NCBI RefSeq assembly: GCF_900157365.1
Contig: NZ_FUEZ01000003.1
Coordinates: 1,612,001-1,676,000, forward strand
DNA from: Mycobacterium numidiamassiliense
GTDB taxonomy: Bacteria > Actinomycetota > Actinomycetes > Mycobacteriales > Mycobacteriaceae
DNA: 64,000 nt
Direction of reading: 5' to 3'
The notes beneath the pieces are model-generated. The model made no database searches. It saw only the letters and a program-made list of their open reading frames with translations, and was not told the DNA's origin. Shown one piece after another: positions 32,726 through 41,394 of the stretch; positions within the stretch are counted from its first letter, which is position 1; each line of letters begins with the position of its first letter. The position numbers and the translations under genes were made by a program.

Positions 32726-33556
32726 ATGTCGACGATCGACACTAGTGCCGGAACCATCCATTACGAAGCAGCCGGACCCGAAAACGGCAGGCCTGTCGTG
32801 TTCGTGCACGGCTACATGATGGCCGGAGATCTGTGGCGTCAGGTCAGCAAGCGGCTGGCCGATCGAGGACTGCGATGCATCGCTCCCACCTGGCCGCTGG
32901 GCGCGCATCCGCAGCCGATGCGCCCCGGCGCCGACCGAACCATCTTCGGTGTCGCAGGCATCGTGGCCGAGTTGCTGGCCGCCCTCGACCTCGAGGACGT
33001 GGTGCTGGTCGGCAACGACACCGGCGGCGTCGTCACCCAACTCGTCGCGGTGCACCACCCCGAGCGCCTCGGGGCTCTGGTCCTCACGAGTTGCGATGCG
33101 TTCGAACACTTTCCGCCGCCCATCCTCAAGCCGGTGATCATGGCGGCCAAATCGAAGGCACTATTCCGGACGGCGATGAAAACCATGCGGGCGCCGGTCG
33201 CCCGCAAGCGTGCCTTCGATGGCCTGGCGCACAACGACATCGATGCCCTCGTCGAGGGCTGGGTACGTCCAGCGCTCGACGATCCGGCGGTCGCCGAAGA
33301 CCTCCGCCAGTTCACCCTCTCGCTGCGCACCGAGGTGACCATCAACGTCGCCGCCCGACTGCCCGAGGTCGACATGCCCACGCTCATCGCGTGGTCGGGC
33401 GACGACACGTTGTTCGAGCTCGGGGACGGCGAAAAGCTGGCCGCGATCATCCCGAACGCCCGCCTCGAGGTCATCGACGCGGCCCGGACCTTCTCGATGG
33501 TGGACCAGCCGGGCCGGCTCGCAGACCTACTGTCGACGATCGCGGTGCGCGCCTAG
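32726..33556 (+). CDS. Alpha/beta hydrolase with Asp nucleophile and no canonical His
   Basis: Cytosolic alpha/beta hydrolase of 276 aa. VVFVHGYMMAGDLW (about 24-37) is the oxyanion loop. The nucleophile elbow is VLVGNDTGGVVTQ (about 92-104), so Asp replaces Ser as in haloalkane dehalogenases and fluoroacetate dehalogenases. The late acid is in WSGDDTLFELGDG (about 223). Where family members have GHF or AHFP, this protein has DAARTFSMVDQPG, so the catalytic His is missing. It is therefore either a variant subfamily or not a hydrolase. Regulated by the divergent TetR, by inference. Confidence 0.75.
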   Translation: MSTIDTSAGTIHYEAAGPENGRPVVFVHGYMMAGDLWRQVSKRLADRGLRCIAPTWPLGAHPQPMRPGADRTIFGVAGIVAELLAALDLEDVVLVGNDTGGVVTQLVAVHHPERLGALVLTSCDAFEHFPPPILKPVIMAAKSKALFRTAMKTMRAPVARKRAFDGLAHNDIDALVEGWVRPALDDPAVAEDLRQFTLSLRTEVTINVAARLPEVDMPTLIAWSGDDTLFELGDGEKLAAIIPNARLEVIDAARTFSMVDQPGRLADLLSTIAVRA

Positions 33557-33587
33557 CGCACCTGCGCGGCCACCTCAGCAGCTGGAA

Positions 33588-33926
33588 TCAGTTGTGGCCC
33601 TCGACAGGGGCGCCGGCGCCGCGAGCATCCTGGGGAGCGTCGTGGATCGCCGGGTGTTTGAGCAACGGCGGGCCGCTGCACGGGCCGGTGGTGCCGCGAA
33701 TGCACCCGCAGTTCAGTCCGATGATGCAGCCACCGTGGACGGGAACGACGGGCAACGCGCCACCCCCGCCGGGGCCGTGCGGATCCGCGGGTGCGGATGC
33801 ACCGGCCATCGCTGCGGCCTCCGGTATCGATAACCCCTCCGGGGCCACGGTCACCACGCCACACCCGACAGTCACCGCAAACGCGGCCACACAGCCGCGC
33901 CACGCGATCGTAGTGCCTTTACTCAT
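33588..33926 (-). CDS. Small secreted Cys/Gly/Pro-rich protein
   Basis: A 112-residue protein with a Sec signal peptide (WRGCVAAFAVTVGCGVVTVAP), a Gly/Pro-rich linker (ADPHGPGGGGALPVVP) and a short Cys-rich motif HGGCIIGLNCGCIRGTTGPC with four Cys. ATG at 33926 was chosen for GGGAG 5 nt upstream. It resembles small exported mycobacterial proteins of unknown role; disulfide formation outside the cell is likely. It converges with the hydrolase gene, 31 nt away. Confidence 0.65.
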   Translation of the reverse strand: MSKGTTIAWRGCVAAFAVTVGCGVVTVAPEGLSIPEAAAMAGASAPADPHGPGGGGALPVVPVHGGCIIGLNCGCIRGTTGPCSGPPLLKHPAIHDAPQDARGAGAPVEGHN

Positions 33927-34045
33927 CACAACTCCCAAGGTAGGTCCTGTAGGTGACATGCGCATGAGCGAAACCTCACAGCGGTCCGCATCGCTGCGCG
34001 CGCATCCCGGAGAATTCGGAGCCGAATGCCCGTTGGACGGGTTGA

Positions 34046-34051
34046 TAGCGT
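34046..34051 (+). promoter_or_regulatory. Leaderless -10 box for the SDR at 34059
   Basis: TAGCGT matches TANNNT, 7 nt before the ATG, without a Shine-Dalgarno sequence. Confidence 0.45.
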
Positions 34052-34058
34052 TTCGCCC

Positions 34059-34829
34059 ATGTCACAACTGACCCCACCCTTGTCCGGCCGGCGCATCCTG
34101 GTGACCGGCGCAGCGACCGGTATCGGCGCGGCAGCCGTCGGAGTCCTCGCCGAGGCGGGCGCGGCGGTCGCCGCGACCTATCACCAGACCCCGCCCCCGG
34201 ACCACCTCGCGGCCACCTGGCTGCAGTGCGATGTGCGCGACGCCGACGCGGTGACGGCGATGGTGCGCCAAGCGGCCGAGCATCTCGGCGGCCTGGACGT
34301 CTTGGTCAACGCCGCGGGGCTGTGGCAAGCCGGCATCCCCGGGTTCATCAGCGCCGACGACATCTCCTTCCTATTGGACACCAACGTCAAAGCGACGATC
34401 CTCACCAATCAGGCTGCCCACGCCGTGATGAAAGACCAAGACCCCAAGGGCGGCAGGATCATCAACTTCGGCTCGTCCGAAGCCGTTATGGGCAGCCCGA
34501 TTTCGGCCGTGTATGCCGCGACCAAAGGAGCGGTCCAGGCGTGGACACGATCGGCCGCCAAGACCTGGGCCGCAGACAACGTCACCGTCAACGCCCTGGC
34601 ACCCGCGGTGCAGACAGCCGGCGCTGACCGGCTGCGCGACTTCTTGGGTCCAGACGCCGCCGCCCTGATCGATCAGCAGATGAAGATGATGATTCCGCTC
34701 GGCGGCGCGTTGGGAGAACCCGCGCGCGACCTCGGACCGATGCTGGTTTTCCTGGCCGGATCCGGCTCGGGCTTCATCACCGGACAACTGCTGGCCGTGG
34801 ATGGTGGCCTCATGATGGTGGGTGGTTAG
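34059..34829 (+). CDS. Short-chain dehydrogenase/reductase
   Basis: SDR of 256 aa. VTGAATGIGAAAVGVLAEAG (about 14-33) is the cofactor loop; CDVRDADAV, NAAGLWQAG, INFGSSEAVMG and YAATKGAVQAW (about 158-168; catalytic Tyr and Lys) follow in the standard order. It ends VDGGLMMVGG. It lies directly upstream of the FadD17-like synthetase (59-nt gap); the synthetase has its own operator in that gap. ATG chosen at 34059 because the -10 box excludes the longer frame. Confidence 0.8.
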   Translation: MSQLTPPLSGRRILVTGAATGIGAAAVGVLAEAGAAVAATYHQTPPPDHLAATWLQCDVRDADAVTAMVRQAAEHLGGLDVLVNAAGLWQAGIPGFISADDISFLLDTNVKATILTNQAAHAVMKDQDPKGGRIINFGSSEAVMGSPISAVYAATKGAVQAWTRSAAKTWAADNVTVNALAPAVQTAGADRLRDFLGPDAAALIDQQMKMMIPLGGALGEPARDLGPMLVFLAGSGSGFITGQLLAVDGGLMMVGG

Positions 34830-34857
34830 TATAAGACGGACCGTCTCGTCTCGTAGG
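34830..34857 (+). promoter_or_regulatory. Operator before the acyl-CoA synthetase, shared with the fadE/tetR region
   Basis: This 28-bp element contains AAGACG-GACCG-TCTCGTCT and matches the element at 52843-52869 in all but four or five positions, including the inner palindrome AGACGG-A-CCGTCT. It begins at the stop of the SDR and ends 31 bp before the synthetase ATG. The TetR at 52963 is the likely common regulator. Confidence 0.7.
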
Positions 34858-34888
34858 AGAGCGACATAGCGGAGGTGGATCAGAGCCG

Positions 34889-36523
34889 ATGACCGACGAC
34901 ACCATGCAGGCGTTCCTACGACGACGCGTGTCCGATTCCCATATCGCCGTGAAACACCGCGACCTGCAATGGAGTTGGCGTGAGTATTTGGCGCAAGCGG
35001 CGACCCGGGCCGCGGCCTTGATCGGTGCCGCCGACCCGCAGCGGCCGATGCACATCGGCGTACTGCTCGGCAACAACCCGGAGATGTGCGCGCAGATGGC
35101 GGCGGCCGGGCTCGGCGGCTACGTGCTCTGCGGCCTGAACACCACCCGGCGCGGCGATGCGCTGGCCGCGGACATCCGGCGGGCCGAATGTCAGTTCGTC
35201 GTGACCGACGCCGAACACCGGCCGCTGCTGGAGGGGCTGGATCTCGGGGCGACTCAGATCTTCGACGCATCGACCCAGCAGTGGGCTGAGTTCCTCGCCG
35301 CAGCAGGCGAGCTGGTCCCGCATCGGGAAGTCGACGCGATGGATGCGTTCATGATGATCTTCACCTCCGGCACGAGCGGAAATCCGAAGGCGGTTCAGGT
35401 CTCACACCTGATGGCGATGTTCGCCGGCACCAACTTGGTCCAGCGCTTCGCCCTTGCCGAGCAGGACACCTGCTACGTGTCCATGCCGCTGTTTCACTCC
35501 AACGCAGTCGTCGCCGGGTGGGCGCCCGCGGTCTGTTCGGGGGCCGCCATCGTGCCGGCGAAGTTTTCCGCGAGCACTTTCCTCGACGACATCCGCCACT
35601 ACGGCGCCACTTACATGAACTACGTCGGCAAGCCACTCGCCTACATCCTGGCCACCCCCGAACGCGACGACGACGCCGACAATCCGCTGCGGGTGGCGTT
35701 CGGCAACGAGGCCAACGACAAGGACATCGCGGCGTTCGGGCGCCGGTTCGGCGTCCGGGTGGAGGACGGCTTCGGCTCGACGGAGAACGCGGTCATCATC
35801 ATCCGCGAAGAAGGCACCCCCAAGGGTTCGATCGGCAAGGGAATCGACGGCATCGCGGTGTACAACAGCGACACGGTCACCGAATGCCCCGTGGCGCGCT
35901 TCGACGACAGCGGGGCGCTGGCCAATGCCGACGAAGCGGTGGGCGAGCTGGTCAACACGGCGGGTTCGGGTTTCTTCACCGGCTACTACAACGACCCCGA
36001 CGCCAACGCCGAACGCATGCGCCACGGCATGTACTGGTCCGGAGACCTCGCCTACCGCGACGCCGACGGCTGGATCTACCTCGCGGGCCGCACCGCCGAC
36101 TGGATGCGGGTGGACGGCGAAAACATCACCGCCGCGCCGATCGAGCGAATCCTGTTGCGGCACAGCGCAATCAACCGGGTCGCGGTGTATGCCGTGCCGG
36201 ACGGGCATGTCGGCGATCAGGTGATGGCCGCGGTGGTGCTCAACGAGGGACACACACTGGACCCCGACTCATTCGAAGCGTTCCTCGCCGCCCAGCCCGA
36301 CCTGTCCCCCAAGGCGCGGCCACGCTACGTGCGTCTGGCCAAAGACCTACCCAGCACCGCTACCCACAAAGTCCTCAAGCGCCAGTTGATCACTCAGGGC
36401 ACGGCGGTCGGCGGGGACGAGATTCTGTGGGTGCGCGACCCTCGTGGCACGTCCTATCGGATCGCCGCTAGCTCGTTGGTGTCCGACGGCGGATCTGCCC
36501 CTTTGCCCGCCGCACCCGCGTAA
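34889..36523 (+). CDS. Acyl-CoA synthetase, FadD17-like
   Basis: Adenylate-forming enzyme that activates a carboxylic acid, such as a sterol side-chain acid, to the CoA thioester. MIFTSGTSGNPKAVQ (about 152-166) is the P-loop-like motif A3; YVSMPLFHSNAVVAGWAP and FSASTFLDDIRHYGATYMNYVGKPLAY closely match M. tuberculosis FadD17 from memory. DGFGSTEN (about 292-299) is A5, YWSGDLAYRDADGWIYLAGRTADWMRVDGENI (about 382-413) covers A7-A8, and the catalytic Lys is near THKVLKRQ (about 492-499). Preceded by a palindrome shared with the fadE-thiolase operon. The 3' end overlaps the convergent PadR gene by 56 nt. Confidence 0.85.
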   Translation: MTDDTMQAFLRRRVSDSHIAVKHRDLQWSWREYLAQAATRAAALIGAADPQRPMHIGVLLGNNPEMCAQMAAAGLGGYVLCGLNTTRRGDALAADIRRAECQFVVTDAEHRPLLEGLDLGATQIFDASTQQWAEFLAAAGELVPHREVDAMDAFMMIFTSGTSGNPKAVQVSHLMAMFAGTNLVQRFALAEQDTCYVSMPLFHSNAVVAGWAPAVCSGAAIVPAKFSASTFLDDIRHYGATYMNYVGKPLAYILATPERDDDADNPLRVAFGNEANDKDIAAFGRRFGVRVEDGFGSTENAVIIIREEGTPKGSIGKGIDGIAVYNSDTVTECPVARFDDSGALANADEAVGELVNTAGSGFFTGYYNDPDANAERMRHGMYWSGDLAYRDADGWIYLAGRTADWMRVDGENITAAPIERILLRHSAINRVAVYAVPDGHVGDQVMAAVVLNEGHTLDPDSFEAFLAAQPDLSPKARPRYVRLAKDLPSTATHKVLKRQLITQGTAVGGDEILWVRDPRGTSYRIAASSLVSDGGSAPLPAAPA

Positions 36524-37115
36524 CGGGATCCCGGCTTGTGCCGCTGGCGATTTCGTCGCGCAGCTGCGTGATGTTCGAGATCTCCGCGTACAAGCCGCGG
36601 ATCGCGTAGTCCAAAACGGCGAACGAGAAGCGCTGGTCCGGATCGTCGACGATGCCCAGCTCGCGGGAGCGCTGCCGCGACCACAATGCCTCGTCCAGCC
36701 GAGCCCGCGTCGCCTCGAGGTGGCGGTCCAGCGTGTCGATGACGCGTTCGGGATCCTCGCCGCGGGCGAGCCAGGTTTTCAGGATGACCGGGTGTTTGAT
36801 GACGACCTGCTCCTGGCCCGGGAAATGCTGGACCCATCGCCGCAGTGCCTCGAGCCCGGATTCGGTGGTCTCGTACAACGTGATCGCGCGCTTGCCGGCC
36901 TGAGCGCCGATCTCGTTGACCATCCCCCGCGCCAAGAGCCTGTTCAACTCCCGCCGCACGTGGCTGACCGATGGTGACCAATAGAAATGGCCGACGGTCA
37001 GCTCGGCGCGCCCCTTGATTTCGCCGGCCGTGAGTTGTTCGTCGTTGGCCGCCAGCACACCCAGCACCAGGTACGCGGTGACCGGTAGGCCGTTGCTGGT
37101 GCGCGCGGGACTCAC
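36468..37115 (-). CDS. PadR-family regulator
   Basis: A 215-residue winged-helix protein. AYLVLGVLAANDEQLTAGEIKGRAELTVGHFYWSPSVSHVRRELNRLLARGMV (about 14-66) is the PadR HTH with the characteristic long linker; the C-terminal part is a helical dimerisation domain. The GTG at 37115 overlaps the stop of the DUF35 gene as GTGA, so it is the last gene of the amidohydrolase-CoA-transferase operon and may provide feedback control. It ends with basic residues and overlaps the convergent synthetase gene by 56 nt. Confidence 0.8.
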   Translation of the reverse strand: MSPARTSNGLPVTAYLVLGVLAANDEQLTAGEIKGRAELTVGHFYWSPSVSHVRRELNRLLARGMVNEIGAQAGKRAITLYETTESGLEALRRWVQHFPGQEQVVIKHPVILKTWLARGEDPERVIDTLDRHLEATRARLDEALWSRQRSRELGIVDDPDQRFSFAVLDYAIRGLYAEISNITQLRDEIASGTSRDPVTRVRRAKGQIRRRTPTS

Positions 37116-37534
37116 GAGAACTCGGTGAAATACGGCAGCGTCAGGTCCGGGCCAACCTCGTGGAATTGCACCTGCACGCGCATCCCGATCGCCACATCCT
37201 CGGGAGCAACCCCGACGACATTGGTCAACATCTGGTAGCCCTCGTCCAGCGTGATGATGGCTGGCGCGTAGGGCGGTTCGAACTCGGGTGACACCGGGCG
37301 GTGGACCACCGTCCAGCTGTAGATCTCGCCGAGACCTTCGCTTTTTGCCCAGCGCAAGTCGGGCGAAAGGCACTGGCGGCAATGCTCGGTCGGCGGGAAG
37401 TTGGACAGGCCACACGACTCGCAGTGTTGGTAGCACAGCTCGCTGTCCCGGCAGCCCTGCCAGAACGGGACGCTGAGGTGGCTGCTGGCATGGGGTACGG
37501 GCCCGGTCTGCGGCCGCAACGGTTCGGAAGTCAC
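37112..37534 (-). CDS. DUF35 OB-fold protein with zinc ribbon, thiolase partner
   Basis: A 140-residue accessory subunit. The N-terminal rubredoxin-like zinc ribbon CESCGLSNFPPTEHCRQC (about 38-55) has all four Cys, and the OB fold follows (GLGEIYSWTVVHRPVSPEF to MRVQVQF). In steroid side-chain degradation such DUF35 proteins bind thiolase-fold Ltp2 proteins and make an active retro-aldolase. Here it is translationally coupled (ATGA) to just such a thiolase-like gene upstream. Confidence 0.85.
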   Translation of the reverse strand: MTSEPLRPQTGPVPHASSHLSVPFWQGCRDSELCYQHCESCGLSNFPPTEHCRQCLSPDLRWAKSEGLGEIYSWTVVHRPVSPEFEPPYAPAIITLDEGYQMLTNVVGVAPEDVAIGMRVQVQFHEVGPDLTLPYFTEFS

Positions 37535-38691
37535 AGTGGTTCGTCTCCCAGGATCAGCAGTGTGGTGAACAGAGCGCCCGCTCCCCCGTTGCTACACAAC
37601 GCGATATGCGCGTCGGGGACTTGCAGGGCGCCGGCCTCACCGCGCAACTGCTGGACGGCTCGGATGGCGCGCTGCATCATTTGCGGATTCGAACCCGCGT
37701 GGCTGAAGGACATGGTTCCTCCGTCCGTGGTGATCGGGTGACTGCCGCCGATGGCGATGTGGCCGTTGGCGACGAATGGTCCGCCTTCGCCCTCGCCGCA
37801 GAAGCCGAATGCCTCGAGCTGGCGGATGATTTCGAACGAGAACGGATCGTAGAGTTCGAGCACGTCGACCTCGTCGCGCCGCAGGCCAGCGTGGCTGAAT
37901 GCCAGGTCGGCGGCGCGTCCGCCGACATAGCCGTTGACATGATCGCCGCGCCTGCCGCCCAGATCCCACGCCGGTGGGTGCTGATACGACGGGCCGTGAA
38001 AGTCCGCGCCGCTGGCCAAGATATGGATCGGCTGGCTGGCGACGTCGATGTCGTCGACGTTCGCCACGACCAGGGCGCAGCCGCCCTCGGAGGTGGTGGC
38101 GCAATCGAGGAGATGGAAGGGGTCGGCGATCGGGCGGGACGCGGTGATGTCCTCGGGCGCGAACGGTCCGCGTTGGTAGTAAACGGCTTCCGGGTTCTGC
38201 GATCCGTTGTTGCGGATGGTCGCGGCGACCATGGACAGTTGCTCGCGAGTCGTGCCGTAGCGATGCATGTGCCGTCGGGCGATCAGCGCGAACTCCGCGG
38301 TGGTGAACATGCCCCACGGCGCGACGAATTCGTTCTCCGGCCGCGTCCACGGGGCCGTGGCCTCGTGATCGCGGTATTCGCCTGCCTGCGCGGCAACGAG
38401 CACCACCACATCGGCCATGCCGTGCTCGATCGCGGTGGCCGCCTCGGTGATCATGCCGACCCCGAATGCGAGTCCCTGCCATGCGGGGCCGATCCGCAGG
38501 TCGTAGATCAGCGCGGTGGACAGTGGGCCGGCGCTGATTCCGTCGACGTCGTCGAGGCTCAGACCCGCATCGCTCAGAGCGCCCTGGATGGCCTTGATCG
38601 CCAGGCCGCGCGAGGTTTCGCCGTCCAGACGGCGTCCCTGCCGGGTGTTGTGTATCCCGACGACGGCTGCGGTGCGCTTCCTCGCGCTCAC
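37531..38691 (-). CDS. Thiolase-fold lipid-transfer/aldolase-like protein (Ltp2-type)
   Basis: A 386-residue SCP2-thiolase-type protein. The canonical N-terminal nucleophile Cys is not seen (GVGMITEAATAIEHG in its place) and the HDCF motif is LYDPFSF with Tyr for His, as in Ltp2-type enzymes that cleave beta-hydroxyacyl-CoA by retro-aldol reaction rather than thiolysis. GFCGEGEGGPF and CSNGGAGAL are conserved. GTG start. It overlaps the DUF35 gene by ATGA and follows a small gene by 30 nt. A function as retro-aldolase with DUF35 is inferred from these changes and the gene pair. Confidence 0.85.
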   Translation of the reverse strand: MSARKRTAAVVGIHNTRQGRRLDGETSRGLAIKAIQGALSDAGLSLDDVDGISAGPLSTALIYDLRIGPAWQGLAFGVGMITEAATAIEHGMADVVVLVAAQAGEYRDHEATAPWTRPENEFVAPWGMFTTAEFALIARRHMHRYGTTREQLSMVAATIRNNGSQNPEAVYYQRGPFAPEDITASRPIADPFHLLDCATTSEGGCALVVANVDDIDVASQPIHILASGADFHGPSYQHPPAWDLGGRRGDHVNGYVGGRAADLAFSHAGLRRDEVDVLELYDPFSFEIIRQLEAFGFCGEGEGGPFVANGHIAIGGSHPITTDGGTMSFSHAGSNPQMMQRAIRAVQQLRGEAGALQVPDAHIALCSNGGAGALFTTLLILGDEPL

Positions 38692-38721
38692 ACGTGCTCC
38701 ATTCTCATTGGTTGCGGCCCT

Positions 38722-39051
38722 TCAGTTTTCATCGGCGACCACCCCGAGATACGTGCCAAGGACGTCGTATGGCCGTCCGTCACGCACTACGCTGCCGATC
38801 TTGGTGGTGCGTACATCGTCGGGCTCCGTGCCGCCCTCGACTACGTCTATCCGGACGTCCACCGGCCGCGCGGTCTGGGGGTCGGTGATCTCGACGATCA
38901 TCGCCACCGCGCGTTCGTGGTCGTCCCACTCGACGCTGGTAATCCGGTGCCGTGCGGTCAATTCCATGACCACGGAGTCCTGGCGCACCAGGAAGCGCAC
39001 CGGTGCGCACAGCTCGCCGGCCCGCGGCGGCACGCACAAGGTCACTGCCAT
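38722..39051 (-). CDS. Small hypothetical protein in the CoA-transferase operon
   Basis: A 109-residue soluble protein with two Cys near the N-terminus (LCVPPRAGELCAPV) and alternating strand-turn pattern (ELTARHRITSVEWDDHERAVAMIVEIT, RPVDVRIDVVEGG). I do not recognise the family. ATG 39051 lies one nucleotide after the stop of the CoA-transferase gene, so translation is likely coupled. Its fixed place between CoA-transferase and thiolase suggests a pathway role, perhaps as a small fold-stabilising subunit, but this is a guess. Confidence 0.6.
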   Translation of the reverse strand: MAVTLCVPPRAGELCAPVRFLVRQDSVVMELTARHRITSVEWDDHERAVAMIVEITDPQTARPVDVRIDVVEGGTEPDDVRTTKIGSVVRDGRPYDVLGTYLGVVADEN

Positions 39052-39052
39052 G

Positions 39053-41392
39053 TCACAAGCCCGCCGGCCGGATGCTGGTCGTCCCCGATGCGCGTAGCTG
39101 CGCCAGCTCATGCTCGCCGCGTCCCAGCAGCCCGGTCAGCACTTCCTCGGTGTGCTGGCCGTACAGCGGGGCCACCCGCCGAATCCAGCGGCGCGGTTTA
39201 CCGACGAACACGAAGGGCATCCCGGTGCACCGGAAGGTACCGGCGACGGGATGATCGACCCGTTCCCAGAACCCGCGGGCTAGCAGATGTGGATTATCCA
39301 GCAACGCAGGGGAATTTGTGACCGGCGCCGAAGGAACCCCGGCGCCCCGCAGGGTGCGGACCGCGTCGGCCACCGTGCGGCCTGCGGTCCAGCCGGCGAT
39401 CAGCTTGTCGATCTCGTCGGCCCGCTCTCGCCAGCCGACCGGGCCGGGCCCCAGCTCGGCCAGGCCGATGAGACCCGCCAGGGCCACACGTGCGGCGTCG
39501 TCGACCGCGGCAACGGCGACCCACTCGTCGTCGCCGCGGCAGCGGTAGACACCCTGGGGCGCCGCACCCTGACCGCGATTTCCCTCCCGGCGCAATTCGA
39601 TTCCATTGCGCGAGTACTCGACCAGCATCTCGGCGGCCACGTTCAGCGCCGACTCCACCATGGTGGATTCGACGTGCATCCCGGTCCCGTGGCGGTCACG
39701 GATCACCAGCGCCGCCACGGCGGCGAAGGCGGCATGCAGACCCGCTATCGGATCGCACACACCGCGGGGAATCACCGGTGGCCCATCGGAATGCCCAGTC
39801 GTCCAGGCCATCCCAGTGGCCTGCTCCATCGTCTGGGCGAAGCCGACGCGGTCACGCCACGGCCCGTCGAGTCCGAACGCCGGCATGCGCACCATGACCG
39901 CGCGCGGGTTGGCGGCCGCGACGGTTTCCCAGGTCAGACCGAAGTTCTCCATGACCCTGGGCGAGAAGTTCTCCAGGACCAGATCGCTCGCGGCGATGAG
40001 CTCGCACGCCAGCGAGCGTCCGGCTTGGGTGCTGAGCTCGACGCTGACACCGCGCTTGTTGTTGTTGCTGCACAGGAAGACCGGCCCCCACTCCCACCAC
40101 TGGTCCCAGTCGGGTGGGCGGCCGGCGGAGAACCTCATGCCGTCGGGTCGACGGACGCCCTCCAGCTTGATCACGTCGGCGCCCAGGGCGCCGAGGAATT
40201 GAGTGGCGACCGGGCCCGCCCAGAACGCGGTGAAGTCGGTGATCCGAATGTCGGCCAGCGGAAGGGCATCGGGGTCGGCGGGGCCGCCTCGGGGTGGGCG
40301 GACCGGCCAGTGGACGTTTCCGTTGTCGGCGCCCAGCACCGGTGGGCGTCCGGGCGGCTTGGTGGCGATGGCCTTGCTGCGATAGGGAACCCGGGGCTGC
40401 AGCACCCCGAGCCCCGATTCGACGAACACGCCGCGCTCGACGAAATGGTCGACCTCGGGCAGGGTGACGGGAGTAGCGATGGGCGCCACCGGGATTCGGA
40501 ACGCCACCGCGAGATCGACGATCTCCTGCGTAGTGCGGGTCTGTGTCCACTGGGTGATCATGTCGACGAACTCGTCGCGGCGCTCGATTCGCCCGGCGAA
40601 CGACGCCAGCTCGGCATCGTCGACCAGATCGTCGCGCTCGATCATCACTAGAAAGTCCTGGAACTGCTGTGCGGTGATGGTGCAGAAGCCCACCATGCCG
40701 TCGGCGGTCGGAACGATCGACGGCAGTTCGAGGCTGCGCTGGCCTAGCGAGGAATCCACCCCCAGGACGCTGGCCGACATGGCGGACAGACCGCCCATCG
40801 CGATCACCATCGCCTCGTAGGTCGACACGTCGACGATTTCGCCGCGCCCACCGCGGGCCGCGTGCCGCGCCGTGGCTGCGCCCACCGCCGCGGCGAACGT
40901 GCCCGCCAGCCACTCGCCGAGGCGGCCGCCGGCCTGCACGGGTTCGTCGTCCGGCCAGCCCCGACCGGCGATCGAGCCGCACAGCGCCTGCAGGATGAAC
41001 TCGTTGGCGATCACGCCCTCGTCGACGTAAGGGCCCGTTGTGCCGAACGGTGTCACGGCGACCACCACCGCCGCCAGGCCGACGTGCGCGGTGATCTCGT
41101 CGAGGGTCCAGCCGTCGGTCAGATCGGTGAACACCACGTCGGCACCGGCCAACAGCGAACTCGCTTCGGCGTGGTCGGCACAGACCACCGACTTCTTGTC
41201 CGCGGCCAGATAGCCGAACAACGCCCCGGCCGAACCACCCGCCGACCAGTTACGCAGGCAATCCCCTTGCGGGGACTCAATTTTCACGACCTCGGCACCC
41301 GCGTCGGCGAACATCTTGGCGGCATAAGACGCCGCGATCCCGTTGGACAACTCCACGACGCGCCAGCCCGTGAACGGCGCCTCGGCTGCCAC
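39053..41392 (-). CDS. Fused double-domain class III CoA-transferase (CaiB/BaiF)
   Basis: A single polypeptide of 779 aa contains two complete class III CoA-transferase units: residues about 8-370 and about 395-760. The second has the usual catalytic block GVCDPIAGLHAAF with Asp; the corresponding block of the first is AGGRLGEWLAGTF with Glu, so the halves may differ in activity. The first half starts TGWRVVELSNGIAASYAAKMFADAGAEVVKIE; the second repeats it as DIRITDFTAFWAGPVATQFLGALGADVIKLE. Single-domain enzymes of about 400 aa are dimers, so fusion makes an internal heterodimer. GTG 41392 lies 2 nt after the amidohydrolase stop. Confidence 0.85.
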   Translation of the reverse strand: MAAEAPFTGWRVVELSNGIAASYAAKMFADAGAEVVKIESPQGDCLRNWSAGGSAGALFGYLAADKKSVVCADHAEASSLLAGADVVFTDLTDGWTLDEITAHVGLAAVVVAVTPFGTTGPYVDEGVIANEFILQALCGSIAGRGWPDDEPVQAGGRLGEWLAGTFAAAVGAATARHAARGGRGEIVDVSTYEAMVIAMGGLSAMSASVLGVDSSLGQRSLELPSIVPTADGMVGFCTITAQQFQDFLVMIERDDLVDDAELASFAGRIERRDEFVDMITQWTQTRTTQEIVDLAVAFRIPVAPIATPVTLPEVDHFVERGVFVESGLGVLQPRVPYRSKAIATKPPGRPPVLGADNGNVHWPVRPPRGGPADPDALPLADIRITDFTAFWAGPVATQFLGALGADVIKLEGVRRPDGMRFSAGRPPDWDQWWEWGPVFLCSNNNKRGVSVELSTQAGRSLACELIAASDLVLENFSPRVMENFGLTWETVAAANPRAVMVRMPAFGLDGPWRDRVGFAQTMEQATGMAWTTGHSDGPPVIPRGVCDPIAGLHAAFAAVAALVIRDRHGTGMHVESTMVESALNVAAEMLVEYSRNGIELRREGNRGQGAAPQGVYRCRGDDEWVAVAAVDDAARVALAGLIGLAELGPGPVGWRERADEIDKLIAGWTAGRTVADAVRTLRGAGVPSAPVTNSPALLDNPHLLARGFWERVDHPVAGTFRCTGMPFVFVGKPRRWIRRVAPLYGQHTEEVLTGLLGRGEHELAQLRASGTTSIRPAGL

Positions 41393-41394
41393 GC

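Noticed and set aside
37606..39321. Plus-strand frame of 571 codons opposite the thiolase and small gene
   Set aside because: No domain signature. The opposite strand has clear thiolase-fold motifs and coupled gene starts.
39287..40651. Plus-strand frame of 454 codons inside the CoA-transferase gene
   Set aside because: Shadow of a gene with strong CaiB/BaiF motifs in both halves.
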